From: Tetmemena sp. SeJ-2015
Taxonomy: Eukaryota > Ciliophora > Spirotrichea > Sporadotrichida > Oxytrichidae
Length of the DNA stretch: 64,000 nucleotides
NCBI GenBank assembly: GCA_027382625.1
Contig: JAJKFJ010020986.1
Coordinates: forward strand, 109,810 to 173,809
Reading direction: 5' to 3'
The notes under the pieces were generated by a model that ran no database searches, was not told the DNA's origin, and saw nothing but the letters and a program-made list of their open reading frames with translations. The position numbers and the translations under genes are program-made. Positions 11,880-23,400 of this stretch are shown piece after piece; position 1 is the stretch's first letter; each line of letters begins with the position of its first letter.

Positions 11880-12960
11880 TCTTGAATATCTAGATTATTT
11901 TCTGCTCTATTTCTTGCTCCATATACAGAATAACCTTTAGATAAAGCTTTAATTTTTCAAATTCATCTAAGATGGGTTTTAAGATTATCCAAGAACTCTT
12001 AAAAGATAAATCATAGAGTAATTCATTATATAATAAAGATAAATAATTGAGGATAAAATTAAATCTTCAAAGAACTTATCAACTCAAAGACTGTTAAATT
12101 TAAATTCCATTATTTCTTAAATCAAATTTTCCCTTTTAAAAATAAGACTTTCCTTTTCCTTTCCTGATTTCTTTATGTTGCTTTCTCATAAATCATAAAA
12201 GGGAAAAGCCAAAATTATTATAAAAAAACAATTTTCTAGAATCTAATAAATTAAAATTATTTAGTCCTTGACTTTCACTTAGATATAGAAACAAAATCTC
12301 ATTAGAAAAATTTCTCAAAATTTTTAAAAGGGATCCTTTTATTCAAAAAAAATTTTTCATTTAAATATTTTTTAAAAAAGAGGAATAAAATTATATTAAA
12401 AATAAAAAAGTCAAAAATTTACTTTTAATTAGTTACTAAATTTATTAAAACTATTTTTTTATTTATTGTTTATGATAGCTTGAATTTTAATAATGGTGTC
12501 TCTTTTGGCATTTGATTCATTATTTCCACTTGTAAGTGTAGATTTTAGCTTAAAGTATTGTTGTATGTAATTTTTTATATCAAATTTGTCAATAACAATA
12601 AGACTTAGTTTTCTCAACTAGAATCTTTCGCGATTTAAATCCTCTTGAAGTTGAATTAAGAACTTTATGCTGTCAATACCAATATTTTGCATAAGATGAA
12701 GAGTAAATTTATCTAGCTTCATTAAAGAAGCCTTTATCAAAGGATAAAAAGTTGTATTTTAGAAAGAATCTCTCTTTTTATCTTCCGATATTAGCAGATG
12801 AAATTTCTTCAAATTTGGAAAGCTTTGTAAAAAGTTTACGACTTTAAAATCCTCTAACATAGGTGCCAACAATTTTAAATGCTCTACTGTATGCAAAGTG
12901 CCAAAATTAGTCAAGATCCAATTCAAAAAATCATTGTTTAGGTAATCAATTTAAAGGTTC
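11880..12960 (-). CDS. Leucine-rich-repeat-like protein, locus 4
   Basis: The minus strand reads TNFGTLHTVEHLKLLAPM, FLQSFPNLKKFHLLISEDK, FYPLIKASLMKLDKFTLHLM and FLIQLQEDLNRERFQLRK, then AKRDTIIKIQAI. These parts align with locus 2 in the same order (TNFGTMHSVEDLEL, SFPNLKKLSLL, FLIKLQEDLYCEQFQL, KSDTITYIEV). A further downstream part, NLTVFELISS and EFEKLKLYLKV, also matches. No F-box-like start is visible upstream; instead a balanced-composition segment begins at 13080. So this is a 5'-truncated or rearranged member of the family. Confidence 0.55.
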
Positions 12961-13079
12961 TTAATGTTCATTTTATAAGGAAACAAAATGGGCAATTACT
13001 CTTATCTGATCTTACTACTCAAATATAACATTTAGTGAATTTTCCATGAATTTATAAGTAAAGAATATAATCTGTTTTA

Positions 13080-13445
13080 CTTAGAATAAAATTATATACC
13101 TATTGATCAATTTGAGCCACCTCTGAGCGGCAGAGATTCCTCCACATTTTCCATTCTATTTTTGAATTGAGGTGAGCGAATATTGATCTCTTTGATATAT
13201 GCTGCTCAAGACTTAAATAGCTCTTTCCTTGAGTACCTTATCATATATACATCTGAGCCAGTTAATCGTAGAGTAGTGGCAAGGGATCGTGTTCGAGATT
13301 TTAGCGAGTCTAATCTGCCCTCCTCGCAGTCTTTTTTTCTTGAGCATCCAGCGTCTTTTGATGTCTCATCCTCGGCTAGCTTTTTTCACTAGCCACGTGT
13401 AACTAGCACTTCTGAGCCCCTACTGTCTAATATAGTGACATTCGG
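13080..13445. other. Base-balanced segment, unassigned
   Basis: A compact G+C-richer block inside AT-rich DNA. It ends at a small hairpin-prone GGGGTGCGCCCC near 13445. It has an open plus-strand frame (13183-13392) with no recognisable motif. It is probably a piece of a germline-limited repeat. Confidence 0.3.
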
Positions 13446-13679
13446 GGTGCGCCCCTAATTTATAATTTTAAGTTTATTATTAATATTAGTTGAAAATATT
13501 ATTTTAAGATACAATTCAATCATCACCTATTTTAATATCATTTTCTTTGTCTACTATTTGTCCTAATCATCTATTCTTTTAGATATTTTTAAAGCCCAAG
13601 CAAATTTATTAAAAACAATAACTTTTGAGTTGTGATGTACAGTTTTCTGGATGGAAAAAAAAATTATAAAAATTGTTAT

Positions 13680-14000
13680 AGCAATAAAAAGTGTCTCAAT
13701 TGACTCACTTTACTCAATTGACTCATTTGGCTCAATTTAATATTTTAAAATTATCTATTAAATAATTCTTGTAAAGTTAATCATGATAATTGTTATCTAA
13801 ATATTTTTTAGTTTTCTGATGGAGCTCAGATGCCTCAGCTACCTCAACTTTCTCAAATGTCTCAATTGACTCAATTGGCTCATTTGAACATAAATTAAAT
13901 CAAACAAAAACTTTTCAAAAGATTAATTAATTCACAAAACTCAAAACACTCAAATGTCTCAATTGACTCAACTGACTCATTTGACCACAAATTTATTCCA
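13680..14000 (+). repeat. Degenerate short tandem repeats (CTCAATTGA type)
   Basis: Three clusters repeat units of about 9-10 bp built on CTCAATTGACT and CTCATTTG: near 13695-13730, 13835-13885 and 13950-13990. They stand directly upstream of the ATG of the decayed transposase at 14004. They could be subterminal repeats of that element or a low-complexity coding tract rich in Ser-Gln-Leu-Thr. Confidence 0.55.
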
Positions 14001-14003
14001 AAG

Positions 14004-15268
14004 ATGGACTATGACTATTTCAACATCAACTACGAATACTACACTCTTTCAGTTGCAAACATAAAGATAACCTTTTAAAACTATGTGAATGATGTGTAAG
14101 ATAATTTAAAAATATGCTCCTTGTTCAAACTATTAAAATTAAAGCTAAAATTTTTAATAGAGATGACAGACTAAGATGAGAAAAGGATAAATAAAGCTCA
14201 AATTAATTACAACCTAAAAGACCTTATATTGAACATGAGGTACCGAGATGGGCAAGCAGGCATGAATATACCAGTTTACTTCAGCTACAAGCAAATATCT
14301 CAGCTCACGGGGATTAGAAATGGCTGAAGTCAAAAGAATATTCACCTGTTTTCTGCAAATCTACATGAAAATATGACTTCGACCTGAGAAAACGAATTAG
14401 CTCTTCCCTCCAGAAATATGAGGACGTTATAATTATCTAGCGACACACTACATGCCTTGGGAGTGGAACTGACTTTAGCAATAGGCGGTGTATGGTCCAT
14501 TCGAACGCTTCCCTCGATTCAAACTATTCCCCTCCTCAGCTTTTGAGATTCTATTTACCTTTGACATGTTGGGGTTAAGCGAAGAACAATTACTGTGACG
14601 AAGTACAAAAGTCCAAAAAAAACTCTAAATACCGATTTTGGAGAATGAGATGTTGATCTCAATTCAGAAAGCATCGATTTGCAGTCTGAAATCCCTCCTT
14701 CGTTTGATCGAAGTGCTGTCTTACTTTCAAAGGCAACCTAGACTGAGATTAGCCTACATGTAATTTTGTAGAAATTCAAAATAGAGGTCCCACAAGATGA
14801 ACGCATATCGTTAGGAAAGTTTGGCCCGGTGTTTTTGTGAATTCAAGTTGTCTAAGAGGCCTTGAAATCCTTTGCTTGCATCGAACAAGTCGATGACTAC
14901 TGAGCAAATTGCTCAACGACTTTCATCCTTGGAGTGGCAAGATAATCTTTGAAGACAGAGAGTTTTAGCAATAGTGACTTGAACAATCTGAGAGTCAATC
15001 ACAGCAAAGAGAATCAAAAGCCTCTGCTAAGGAACTCTCAATCGAACTTATTTTTACGCCACCCTACTCGCCTCAGTACAATCCAATAGAGAATTACTTT
15101 TCTTTGCTCAAGAACTAATACAAAAGAATAAAGCTGAAGACATCACTCAAGAGCGAGAAGATAAATGCAAGGAAGCTCGTACAACATTCATTCAGTTTGA
15201 TAGAAGAAAGAGTTGTTCGATAGTTATATGTTAATAAGTAAATTAAGTTAGGAATAACTCTTAAGTGA
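14004..15268 (+). pseudogene. Decayed Tc1/mariner-IS630-type DDE transposase
   Basis: The start at 14004 gives MDYDYFNINYEYYTL and then NMRYRDGQAG and YFSYKQISQLTGI. The last looks like the helix-turn-helix that begins many Tc1-like transposases. The C-terminal third, in another frame, has FTPPYSPQYNPIENYFSLLK, the conserved block that carries the last catalytic Glu of the DDE triad. It ends at a TGA at 15266. The middle is broken by TGA codons and at least one frameshift, and the first two catalytic Asp residues are not identifiable. About 420 codons is a normal length. TAA/TAG glutamines occur throughout. Confidence 0.65.
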
Positions 15269-15309
15269 AATTAACTCAAATATTAAATATCATTTTGGAA
15301 AGATTTTAA

Positions 15310-16149
15310 GTCAGACTCTCCTGATTTTGATTCATAACGTTGTGAGCAGTAGCATCAATCATTAGAACATTGGCCTGAATAGGAGTGCTTTTGAGCTGAG
15401 CTAGGGCCGTCTGCATTCTTGAATCTCTTCAATGATGCAAGTGGAGGAGGGTTCTACTTCTATCGTCTGGCTTTGAACACCTTTGCTGATTGCTTCATGA
15501 GCTAGAGTGCTCTGCCGTTTTTCTCTGTAAAATATGTTTAAGTAATTGAATGATATTTTTACTTGAGATAAAGGGATGGCTAGTGAATTGAGATAGCCAT
15601 TCATCTGAGATGAGTATATATAGTCGCTCTTGACATTATCACCGGAGGCTGCATTCCTCTTGTCTTAAGTGGTTTGACAATGTGTGCAAGGTAAGTCCTG
15701 GCTGGAGTGTTTTGACGACGTTGAGAAGTATTGCCGATACGGATTGGCTTAGACTTCCATATCATCGTCTCGGTAATGAATCTAGCAGATCTCCATCAGT
15801 CTCGAACTCCCTTAAACAATGTCGGACTGGATAGCTTCATCGTATTTATGGGACCTTGGCATCTTGAAATCCGAACATCTTCAAGAGTCCCTTGTTCTCT
15901 TTGGAGTATCAGCCTGAAGAGTCTCCCGGTTCTCAATCGATCGGTGGCAATGTAGTCAGCACACTAAAAATTAAAAAGTTTTAAAACCAATAATAATTGC
16001 TTACGTATCTCGGTGAAGTATGTGTAGAGATCATGCTTCGATCTGAAGCGACCAGAGAGTTCTTGAGGCACCACTCTCATTAAGCTCTCGTCAAAGTCAT
16101 CTTCATGCGACTGCTCGAACTCAGTCCACTTTCTTTTCTAGGATTCCAT
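15310..16149 (-). CDS. Unrecognised gene with a candidate 41-nt intron
   Basis: From the ATG at 16149 the minus strand reads MESQKRKWTEFEQSHEDDFD and VPQELSGRFRSKHDLYTYF. A GT-AG stretch follows (15964-16004), then CADYIATDRLRTGRLFRLI. The splice as drawn is one base out of frame, so a base is missing or the join is not right. Farther on a second frame reads MNGYLNSLAIPLSQVKI and AHEAISKGVQSQTIEVE. The gene lies between transposase remnants and shares their composition, so it may be an accessory gene of a germline-limited element. Function unknown. Confidence 0.4.
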
Positions 16150-16499
16150 ATTGTCAAAGCTGAAGTTTAGTTTCGATATGAGATTATTATTTTAACTCAG
16201 CTGGATTCATATAGTAAATAGCTTTGATTTACTATATTCCCATATGAGATTGATGGACTTACTTATATTAGAGTGAAATTGAAAATTTTTAGTTTGTGAT
16301 TTTTTATTAGGACTTTGTGATTATTTTATCAAATTTTGTGATTTTTTGTGATTATTTGTGATTTTTTGTGATATTTTCTGATCTGGGAGTCCTTTTTTGT
16401 GTTGGTTTCTGATCTAAGAAAATTGATAATTTGGGTGTGTGATTATTTAATCACAGTGACATTGATGATGTTATTTAGATGATCCCGAGATATCGGGAT

Positions 16500-17340
16500 T
16501 TAATAATATCATACTATTAAATAATGAAGGAGGCCAAGGGATCTAAATCTTCGACAGCGGACGACTCCGAGTATCGAAGGGATGGGTCCACGTAGCGAGG
16601 ATGAAGATAAGCCAGTCACTCTAAACCTAGCAACGCAAACTTGCTTCCAAGCAATCTAAAACTCATTCTGCCTGGAAAGCGAAGTAAGTTTATTCATAAA
16701 TTAAATGAATTATCTTTAAGATGAACGGTCTATTGGGAATTGGACGATCGAGATGATGAAGAACATCTGTCTCCACAAATCACAAAGGGATTCAGCTCAC
16801 CATGAAAGAATATAAAAATCACCAACATCTCTTCAAAAGCCAACATCTCTCAAATACGTGAATTGATGAGATTAGAGGGAGTTCATAAGAGTAAAAAGAT
16901 AAAAGCTCAATAGAAAAGGTGTCGTCCAACTCCTTGCAGCTTAATGTAAAGAGATACGATGATCGAAATTCTAACTATCTCTCGCAATTTCTATCTCCGA
17001 GAGTCATAAAGAGGATGGTCTTTTGACACCGCCAGGATAAGGCAAATTTGCGAACCATCTTCTTCTTCATAACCCTGAATGTAGTCCAATAGAATTAAAA
17101 GTCTCCAAATTTATAGTTGGAAAACTACATAACGACTATAGAGATGGATCTGAAGGTGAAGTTCAAAAATCAATTAATTGAAAAATTTGATCGACGCAAC
17201 CCGTCAACTCAATGCTTCACTGCCAAGAGAACCAAATCTGTCTCGAATAAGAGAAGCTTGATAAGCTTTTCAGGAATAGGGAGTTAGACTCATTGAGTTT
17301 CGAACTGAGGAAGCTGAATTTTAACTAAGTACTTAACATT
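16500..17340 (+). pseudogene. Broken coding sequence upstream of the 251-codon ORF
   Basis: The segment has balanced composition and short natural-looking frames: MKEAKGSKSSTADDSEYRRD from about 16524, and later EDGLLTPPGQGKFANHLLLH with PECSPIELKVSKF near 17080. The last piece is vaguely like the end of a DDE nuclease core but too diverged to call. A GTAAGT...AAG stretch at about 16684-16721 could be an intron. Frames are broken by several TGAs. Confidence 0.3.
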
Positions 17341-17349
17341 CACTTCAGG

Positions 17350-18105
17350 ATGTCGAAGACCCTGACCACTCTTCCACATGAAGGATAAACATTATACTAT
17401 ACCCTCTATCCATTTCTGAACTCGACGAACATTTCAGAAAAGATAGGCGATGCTCAATCAGATATTTTTAGATAAATGATACTAACCCTTAACAGGTACC
17501 TGCAGGATAATGATATTCCTTACAACCCACACTTTATCGGCCTCCTCGTTGAGTATTAACCTCTAATGCTTAGAGATAACATGCAACTTGAATAGCACTC
17601 TGCATCAATATAACAATATATTAAAGAGCTAGGCTTTAATGAGATTGAGTCTGAGATGATTTCAAAGAACCCTAGGAATTTTTTCTGGCCTGGATTCGTC
17701 AAGAAACTTATGAATTGCTCTCAGAAATCTAAGGAGGTTCTCATCGAATTCATATCCAAAGTGTAAGTTCTCTCTGACCCATACGTTATCTTCGATGAGC
17801 TACTAGAGCTGCTAAGATGCAGAGACATTCTGTTCTCTCTCATCAACAAGAGGGAAAGAATAAAGCTCCCACTCGAGCGATGTCTGCTCATTCTTCAATC
17901 AATTAAAGATTTCTCAAAATAAGATATTGCGACTGTTATCGAGCTTGATGAACAAAATTGGATGAGGGAGATTACCAAGCGAACTTCATAGTGCTCTTCA
18001 AAGAAGTTGGAAGAGTGCTAGAATATGGAGGAAAACAAAATAATATTCCAAGATGAGATCAAAGACTTTGAAAAGCGAAAGGAAGTACGATTTGGTAAGA
18101 ATTGA
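17350..18105 (+). CDS. 251-residue protein of unknown function
   Basis: An uninterrupted frame of 252 codons from ATG to TGA exists only if TAA/TAG are glutamine, which occurs more than ten times. It begins MSKTLTTLPHEGQTLYYTLY. It contains ALPHA-helix-like stretches such as IKELGFNEIESEMISKNPRN, FFWPGFVKKLMNCSQKSKEV and DELLELLRCRDILFSLINK, and ends with a charged coiled-coil-like tail (IIFQDEIKDFEKRKEV). No membrane segment or signal peptide. Helicase-like motifs follow immediately in shifted frames (18110-18850), so it may be the N-terminal region of one larger protein. I do not recognise the family. Confidence 0.65.
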
Positions 18106-18109
18106 TGTA

Positions 18110-18850
18110 GAATTCGGAGAAAAAGTTGATAAATTTTGTGATGAGTAATAAGCACAATAATACCAGCAACTATTGCAGCTATCGTGCTTAGTTTGCTAAA
18201 CGGCAGTACCAGGCAATCCAGTGTCAATCTTCCGACTGCATCTGGACTGGATCATCAGCCATGATAGCTGAGTACTGGCAAGCAGGAGGGACAGGAAAGT
18301 CCTCATCTTTGCGCTTTTTAACGATATATTGAAAACTAGGCTTAGCGATAGCTACTTCCACTAGGAATCAATTTAAGCATTGAAACCATTAAATTTTGAT
18401 GGATAGAAGAACACTCATGAAATAGTAATAGTTGATGAGTATGACTAAATAATTTCAACTCATCATTTAAGGAAAAGTGTTTGGAATATGGGACTTGACT
18501 CTCACTCAATGCTATCTATTATCAGCGCGACTTGCGATCCTGGAATCAGAGAATCATTTAGAAAAAACTCTTTGGGATAAACTAAAAATTCTCTCTTCCA
18601 GAGGTGAAGTAGAATTTGTATCAGGAATTCAACAAGACTTGGGAGGAGATATCGAAATCTACAAAAAGTAATCAGAGCGAGTTGACAACACCATCAAGCA
18701 GATAGAGAAGCATGCTAAGCACACTCCTCTCATTATCTTTTGCGAGAAGGACACTTAAGACAAGTATGAAAAATAATTCGGTAGATGGGAGTGATCAACT
18801 TCAAGAGGGGAGTTACTATTGAAAACTTAGATGAGATTCAGCAATGGCAC
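18110..18850 (+). pseudogene. SF2-helicase-like (possibly SecA-like) motifs, frameshifted
   Basis: Motifs appear in helicase order but in different frames. A Walker A-like QAGGTGKSS is near 18280. A Walker B-like VIVDEYD is near 18425, followed in the same frame by MLSIISATCDPGIRE, where SAT is the usual motif III. TPLIIFCEKDTQDKYEKQ, motif IV-like, follows near 18723. The order and spacing support a superfamily 2 ATPase. SecA-like proteins of ciliates are one possibility, but I cannot prove it. At least two frameshifts separate the motifs, and some are in A/T homopolymers, so error and decay cannot be told apart. Confidence 0.45.
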
Positions 18851-19187
18851 TCGGGAGTATTGATGCTAAGCCCGGAAAGAATGCTGCGGTACAACACGAA
18901 TTAGACAAGACGCAAAGGTGATAATATCTTGCAAATAAACTCTGAGAGCAGTACTAAAATGAGAGGCAGAAGCCCCGGACCAGAGGCATCCTCCAATCAG
19001 TGTCAGGGCAGTAGCAACTAGTCAAGAGTAGACATTCAAGGATGAAGAAGCTCTCGATGCGCAGCTTTTCATGTAGAAAACTCTCGAAGTGGTCTACAAA
19101 AGGGGGAACACAAAGATCCTCATCGAGGCATCCAGCAATCAGTTGAGAAAAGGGATAAAATAAGATCGTTTACACTTGAAACAGGTG
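18850..19187 (+). other. Continuation of the helicase-like region, unclear
   Basis: Frames such as VLMLSPERMLRYNTN and GRSPGPEASSNQCQ can be read. No domain is recognisable before the sequence runs into the low-quality block at 19188. Confidence 0.3.
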
Positions 19188-19370
19188 CTAGGCAAAAAAA
19201 TTTTTTAAAAAAATTTTTGAAAATTCCCTTTCCCCATCTTCGTTTGTCATTAGAAGGGTCCCAAATAATAATTAGTTTCAAAAAAATTAAATTTTTTTTT
19301 TCCCAAAAAACCTTTTTAAAAAAAATTTTCTTCTGATTTTTTAAAAAAAAGAAAGAAATTTTTGACACTT
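19188..19370. other. Low-quality homopolymer block
   Basis: Alternating A and T runs of 5-9 bases with almost no mixed sequence, unlike the flanks. The pattern is the same as at 25.77-27.98 and 61.5-62.77 kb and is best read as poor consensus. Frames inside it are not evidence of genes. Confidence 0.6.
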
Positions 19371-19849
19371 TTGTATTTTATTTTAAAATCTAAAATTTTA
19401 ATATACTCAGGACGAAGATGTGCCTAATATTTGCTAAATATTAAATATAAAAGTTGATTCTATAGTTAGAAAGTGTTTGAAACAATAATTTATCTTCCTA
19501 TGACCGAATACTGATAAGAATAGGATTTAAAATAGGACAATTTGTCATATATTTCCTTATTTTTAATCTGAAATTGATAAATTTCTATTTTATGTTTTAA
19601 GATCATGAGCGCTTTCAAAATAAAAGGCTTAGCTTTTATTATGACAGTTTTAGTTTTAAAATTCATAATAAATATATAAATAAATTCAATAAATTTATAT
19701 CGATAAATTGAAAAAAGAAAAATTGTTATTTTAAACTAAGAATTTAAGCATTATAGGAATTACATGCCATATATTTTAATTATTTATATGTTAATTTAAA
19801 TATTTATAAAACTCACACCTCTACTTTCGAACTGGACATAGAAGCACAA

Positions 19850-20325
19850 GACTTGTCGTGATGACACTGAGTGAGTGACAGTCGTTCCTTATGGTGTCAA
19901 CATTTTTAGCAGTAAAGACGCTCGCTGATATTCAGCAGGTCAAGGAGGGTCTTGGATTTAACATACCAAAAATCCTCGGTGGTGGTGTGTGAAAACGGTG
20001 AGGAAAAAAGATCTAAGCGCCCCCCTCCACTCTGCAGTTAGTAACATCGAGCTGTTGGTGTCTATAGTTATTTGTGAGCTTCAATGTCTTGCCTCCCTCG
20101 TGGGAGGAAGTATCCCACTTTTCGAGCTCACACCTCCCTTGGCGATTTCCCCACACAAACCCCCCACTTTTTTTGGGGGGTGTGGATTATAATGTTCCCA
20201 GGGGTCTCAACCCGGGGGAACCAAATCCCACCTCTTTTAAGAATCACCGGATTACATTATGCCTCCAGGGGATAAAGAGCGAGGAGAAGTAATGGCCGGT
20301 AATCTCCTACCCTTCAATGTCATCA
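19850..20325. repeat. Possible MITE-like element with short inverted ends
   Basis: A G+C-richer block inside AT-rich DNA. Its ends carry CGTGATGACACTGA (near 19857) and the reverse complement of CGTGATGACATTGA (near 20314). It contains a C-run/G-run hairpin at 20160-20182. It has overlapping frames in all registers and no recognisable protein. Confidence 0.4.
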
Positions 20326-20339
20326 CGGGTCCTAAATTT

Positions 20340-20879
20340 TAACTTTCTAATTTAATAATTTATTTTAAAACTAAATTTGTAATTATTCTCACTCAAACGG
20401 CCTTTAAATATTTCAAATTAATTACATTTCACACTTATTTTTTCTAATAAAATATAACTAAAGATAAAATATTTAATTCAATTTTTTCTACCTTTTAAAC
20501 ATCTAAAATAAGAGGTAAATTAGAGGCAAAAAGGATGTACTAGAAACAATTACTGAGAACTATTATAACTGATATTCTAAATATTAATTTTGTACTATCA
20601 TTCATTTCAGTATAAATAAAACTAGATTTTTTTAATACTGAAATTCTTAAAAGTGAAATTATAATCTTATCATTGATAGTTTTATAAGTAATTTCTGTTC
20701 CATTTAATTTTAATTGATACTATTTCCTTAAATTATTATCGATATTCCATTTTATAAAGCAGAAGATATTTCCATTAAAATAAAGATTGATAGCTCAATT
20801 TCAAAAAAAGATTAATTTTAAATTAAACTCATGAATAAATCTATAGTCGCCTCTCTGAATTACAGTAAGTAAAAAAAGT
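20340..20879. other. AT-rich stretch, nothing recognised
   Basis: No feature identified. Confidence 0.45.
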
Positions 20880-22266
20880 ATTAGTTTGGTGTTTTATCTA
20901 TACTGTAATATATATCATTTAGGAAGACTCTTTTAATTTTAGATAGCATATGCACTACTCTGTCCCCATATAAATAAGAGCTATTCTAAATTTAGATATT
21001 TGCCGTTATTTTATCTATCATTAGGTTAGCTTCATTCATTAAATTAAACTACTATAAGTATTCATATTACAATTTAAGTAAAATAAATAAGAAAAAGTAT
21101 TAAGACACACTAAAATATAAAATGTTTTACAAAAAATTAGCAGCAAAGATTTTAAAATATAGTACTACAATAGTTTTAGATTAGAAGACAAGAGATATAT
21201 TTATATAAACTACTCATATATTTAAACATTTTAATTTTTAATGTCTGTTATTTTCTTAAAATTTTGGAAGTATTTAAATTTCCCTGAATAGTAACCCCAT
21301 GTTTTTTCAAGTTTAAATAAAAAAATTTTTTTTTAATTAAAAATCAAGTTACTAAAAGCAGCTTTTCTTTTTATAGAGAACAGAGAGTTTTGTGAATTTC
21401 CAAAGCTAACATAGAAATAGAAAAAATTTTTCCCCCTCCTCCTACTTTCAGAGACTGTAGCCACAATTACGATGAAGATGATTGCTATTACGAGGAAGTA
21501 AGTTTCAAAGGTACTTCCACAGAGATTTGTGGATATGGAAAAAATAACAGCCATTAAAAATAAAAAGGTTTAAATATATATATTTAAAAACCTTTCCTTT
21601 TTTTTAATTTTTAAAGATAATTTGAAAAAAAATTATTTTAATTTTATGAGAAAATCAAAATTAATGGTTAAGCTTTTCAAGGACGAAAATTATAATTAAT
21701 AAATTGACATTTTAAAATCATCAATTTCCCTTATTAATTTGAAATATTAATATCTTAAGAATTAGAATTTATTTTATGAAAAATCTCAGAGAAATATTTT
21801 TTTCCTTATTTTTTATACGATTTCCTTCACAATTCGAACAAGATTCTTTAAATTTTTAAGAGTAGAAATAATCTACAGTTTCTTGAAAGCAATCTTAAAA
21901 TTATTCATCATTAACTTTTAATATTTCAGTGTAATTGAATGAGTATCTAAATTTATTAGTGAGGGAGAGAATGTAATCAAAATATTGATTTTTATCAAAT
22001 ACCAATCCCTTGTGGGCATTCTCAGTTTCATTGTCATGACCTAGTTGAAGATGTTCATAATCTTTCTAGTTTTTAATTTACTCATCAGCTAGATATCTTA
22101 AAACTAGTGGGATGGAATACAAAGGTAGATCAAAAGTAAAGTCAGTGAAGTCCTTTATTCTTCTGAGATTATGTCGATCAGACTTACTAAGGACAGATAT
22201 GCAGCTAATTATTTCTTCTTTTCGAAGATAGCTGAAAATAACCAGCTTACAGTTTGTGTTCTTCAT
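20880..22266 (-). pseudogene. F-box/LRR-like gene, locus 3 (partial)
   Basis: From the ATG at 22266 the minus strand reads MKNTNCKLVIFSYLRKEEII, LSVLSKSDRHNLRRIKDFT and LPLYSIPLVLRYLADE, very close to locus 1. The middle segment at 20880-21070 (NLMNEANLMIDKITANI, MLSKIKRVFLND) matches locus 2. A different AT-rich insert with a short G+C-richer patch (21333-21560) lies between them. The leucine-rich C-terminal part is not found. The upstream 21.6-23.4 kb block duplicates 0.66-2.75 kb. Confidence 0.45.
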
Positions 22267-22572
22267 ATTTAATTGCACTATTAGATATATACAATATGTT
22301 TATACCTATTAATTAAGATTCTTTAACAATTGCTTCATAGAGAAATATATAATTGCATTTATTTAACTAAATAATTAATTATTTAGATTCTTGCTGAGTG
22401 GAAATATATTGCAAATAGACTATCACCCATAGTAGTAATAAGTTAAAGCAACTTATCTCACTTTTTCATGAGTATGCTTTGCTGCTAGGTTTATATAAGT
22501 ATCTTTAGTTCCATTTGAAGCTGCATAACAGCTTATTCTCTCTAATTTAAAGGGCTTTGCTTTGATTATAGG

Positions 22573-23070
22573 ATGAATATGAATGCAGAATCGGAGGTAA
22601 GAGATATTTGAGATAAATTCAATAGTAGACTGTGATTGAAGACCTAATGTTCAGATGGTCAACAGCTAGATGAGTGAATTTTTACTCCTAAGTTCGAAAC
22701 CCACAGGTAAAACTTTTTTTTTAATTTTTTTTTTACAAAAAATAATAATAACAGCAGCAGCAATAGTAATAGTAACAGTACCAATAGCAGTAGTAAAAAT
22801 ATTTTAAGAGAAATTTAAGATGATGATGAAGATGAGGAAGATGACGAATTTTAATTAGCGGAAGAATAGTTTGAAAAGAGGAAAAGTTTGAAAATAAATA
22901 AGGAATGTTTAAAAAAAGTGAAAATCAAAGCTGATATAGTTAGTCTCAAAAGTACGCAATTAAAGATCAAGAGAGTTATAAATTTAGAGATGTCTTTATT
23001 AATTAAACCATCAAATCTTTTATACATCAGTTTTTAACAATCTCTCTAATCCATTCATATTCAACCTATA
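22573..23070 (+). CDS. Asn/Ser-rich acidic protein, candidate small gene
   Basis: A possible first exon starts at the ATG at 22573 (MNMNAESE) and ends at a GTAAGAG. A frame at about 22741 onward then reads a run of Asn and Ser, then EIQDDDEDEEDDEFQLAEEQ, then a basic stretch (FEKRKSLKINKECLKKV, LKIKRVINLEMSLLIKPS). TAA/TAG encode glutamine inside the acidic part. The sequence interrupts what is otherwise a copy of the 0.66-2.75 kb block, so it is inserted or rearranged. The exon joins are not established. Confidence 0.4.
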
Positions 23071-23079
23071 ATCACTCCA

Positions 23080-23400
23080 CCCTAAGCAAGGTCCACTTCA
23101 GCTTTGCTAAAGAACTCTAGCGCATTTCGCCATCTTTATAGATACTAAACTTTCGTTTCGTCTGGGATAGACTTATAAATATTTAAAGTAAAACAAATTT
23201 AATTTCCCCAAATTTTCTTTTTTCCACCAAAAGCTTAATTGTTTTTTAGAAAAATTAAAAAAGTTTTTTCTAAAAAAAACCCAAACTGGGGCATAAAATA
23301 ATTAAGCATTTTTAATCTAGATTGCTTTAAAGCTTTATTTTGGTCGGTGAAAGGTAGCGCTGGTTCATCTTCAAATAGATAGAAATAGTGTTTTTATATG
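23080..23400 (-). pseudogene. Second copy of the unrecognised protein at 2290-2700
   Basis: The minus strand has DEPALPFT near its start and later SIPDETKVQYLQRWRNALEF and FSKAEVDLAQGGV, matching the other copy. The middle (23180-23300) is degraded into homopolymer runs, probably consensus error. Confidence 0.45.

Noticed and set aside
5950..15268. General use of TGA as tryptophan
   Set aside because: If every codon is sense, any frame looks open, so readability is no proof. The best ORFs (28-30 kb, gene B exons, 17350-18105) contain no internal TGA and end in TGA.
20160..20182. C-run/T-run/G-run as a transcription terminator
   Set aside because: A hairpin can form but there is no gene before it, and intrinsic terminators of this type are bacterial.
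22605..22700. tRNA-like 3' end around AGTTCGAAACCCAC
   Set aside because: No pairing T-stem or acceptor stem could be drawn.
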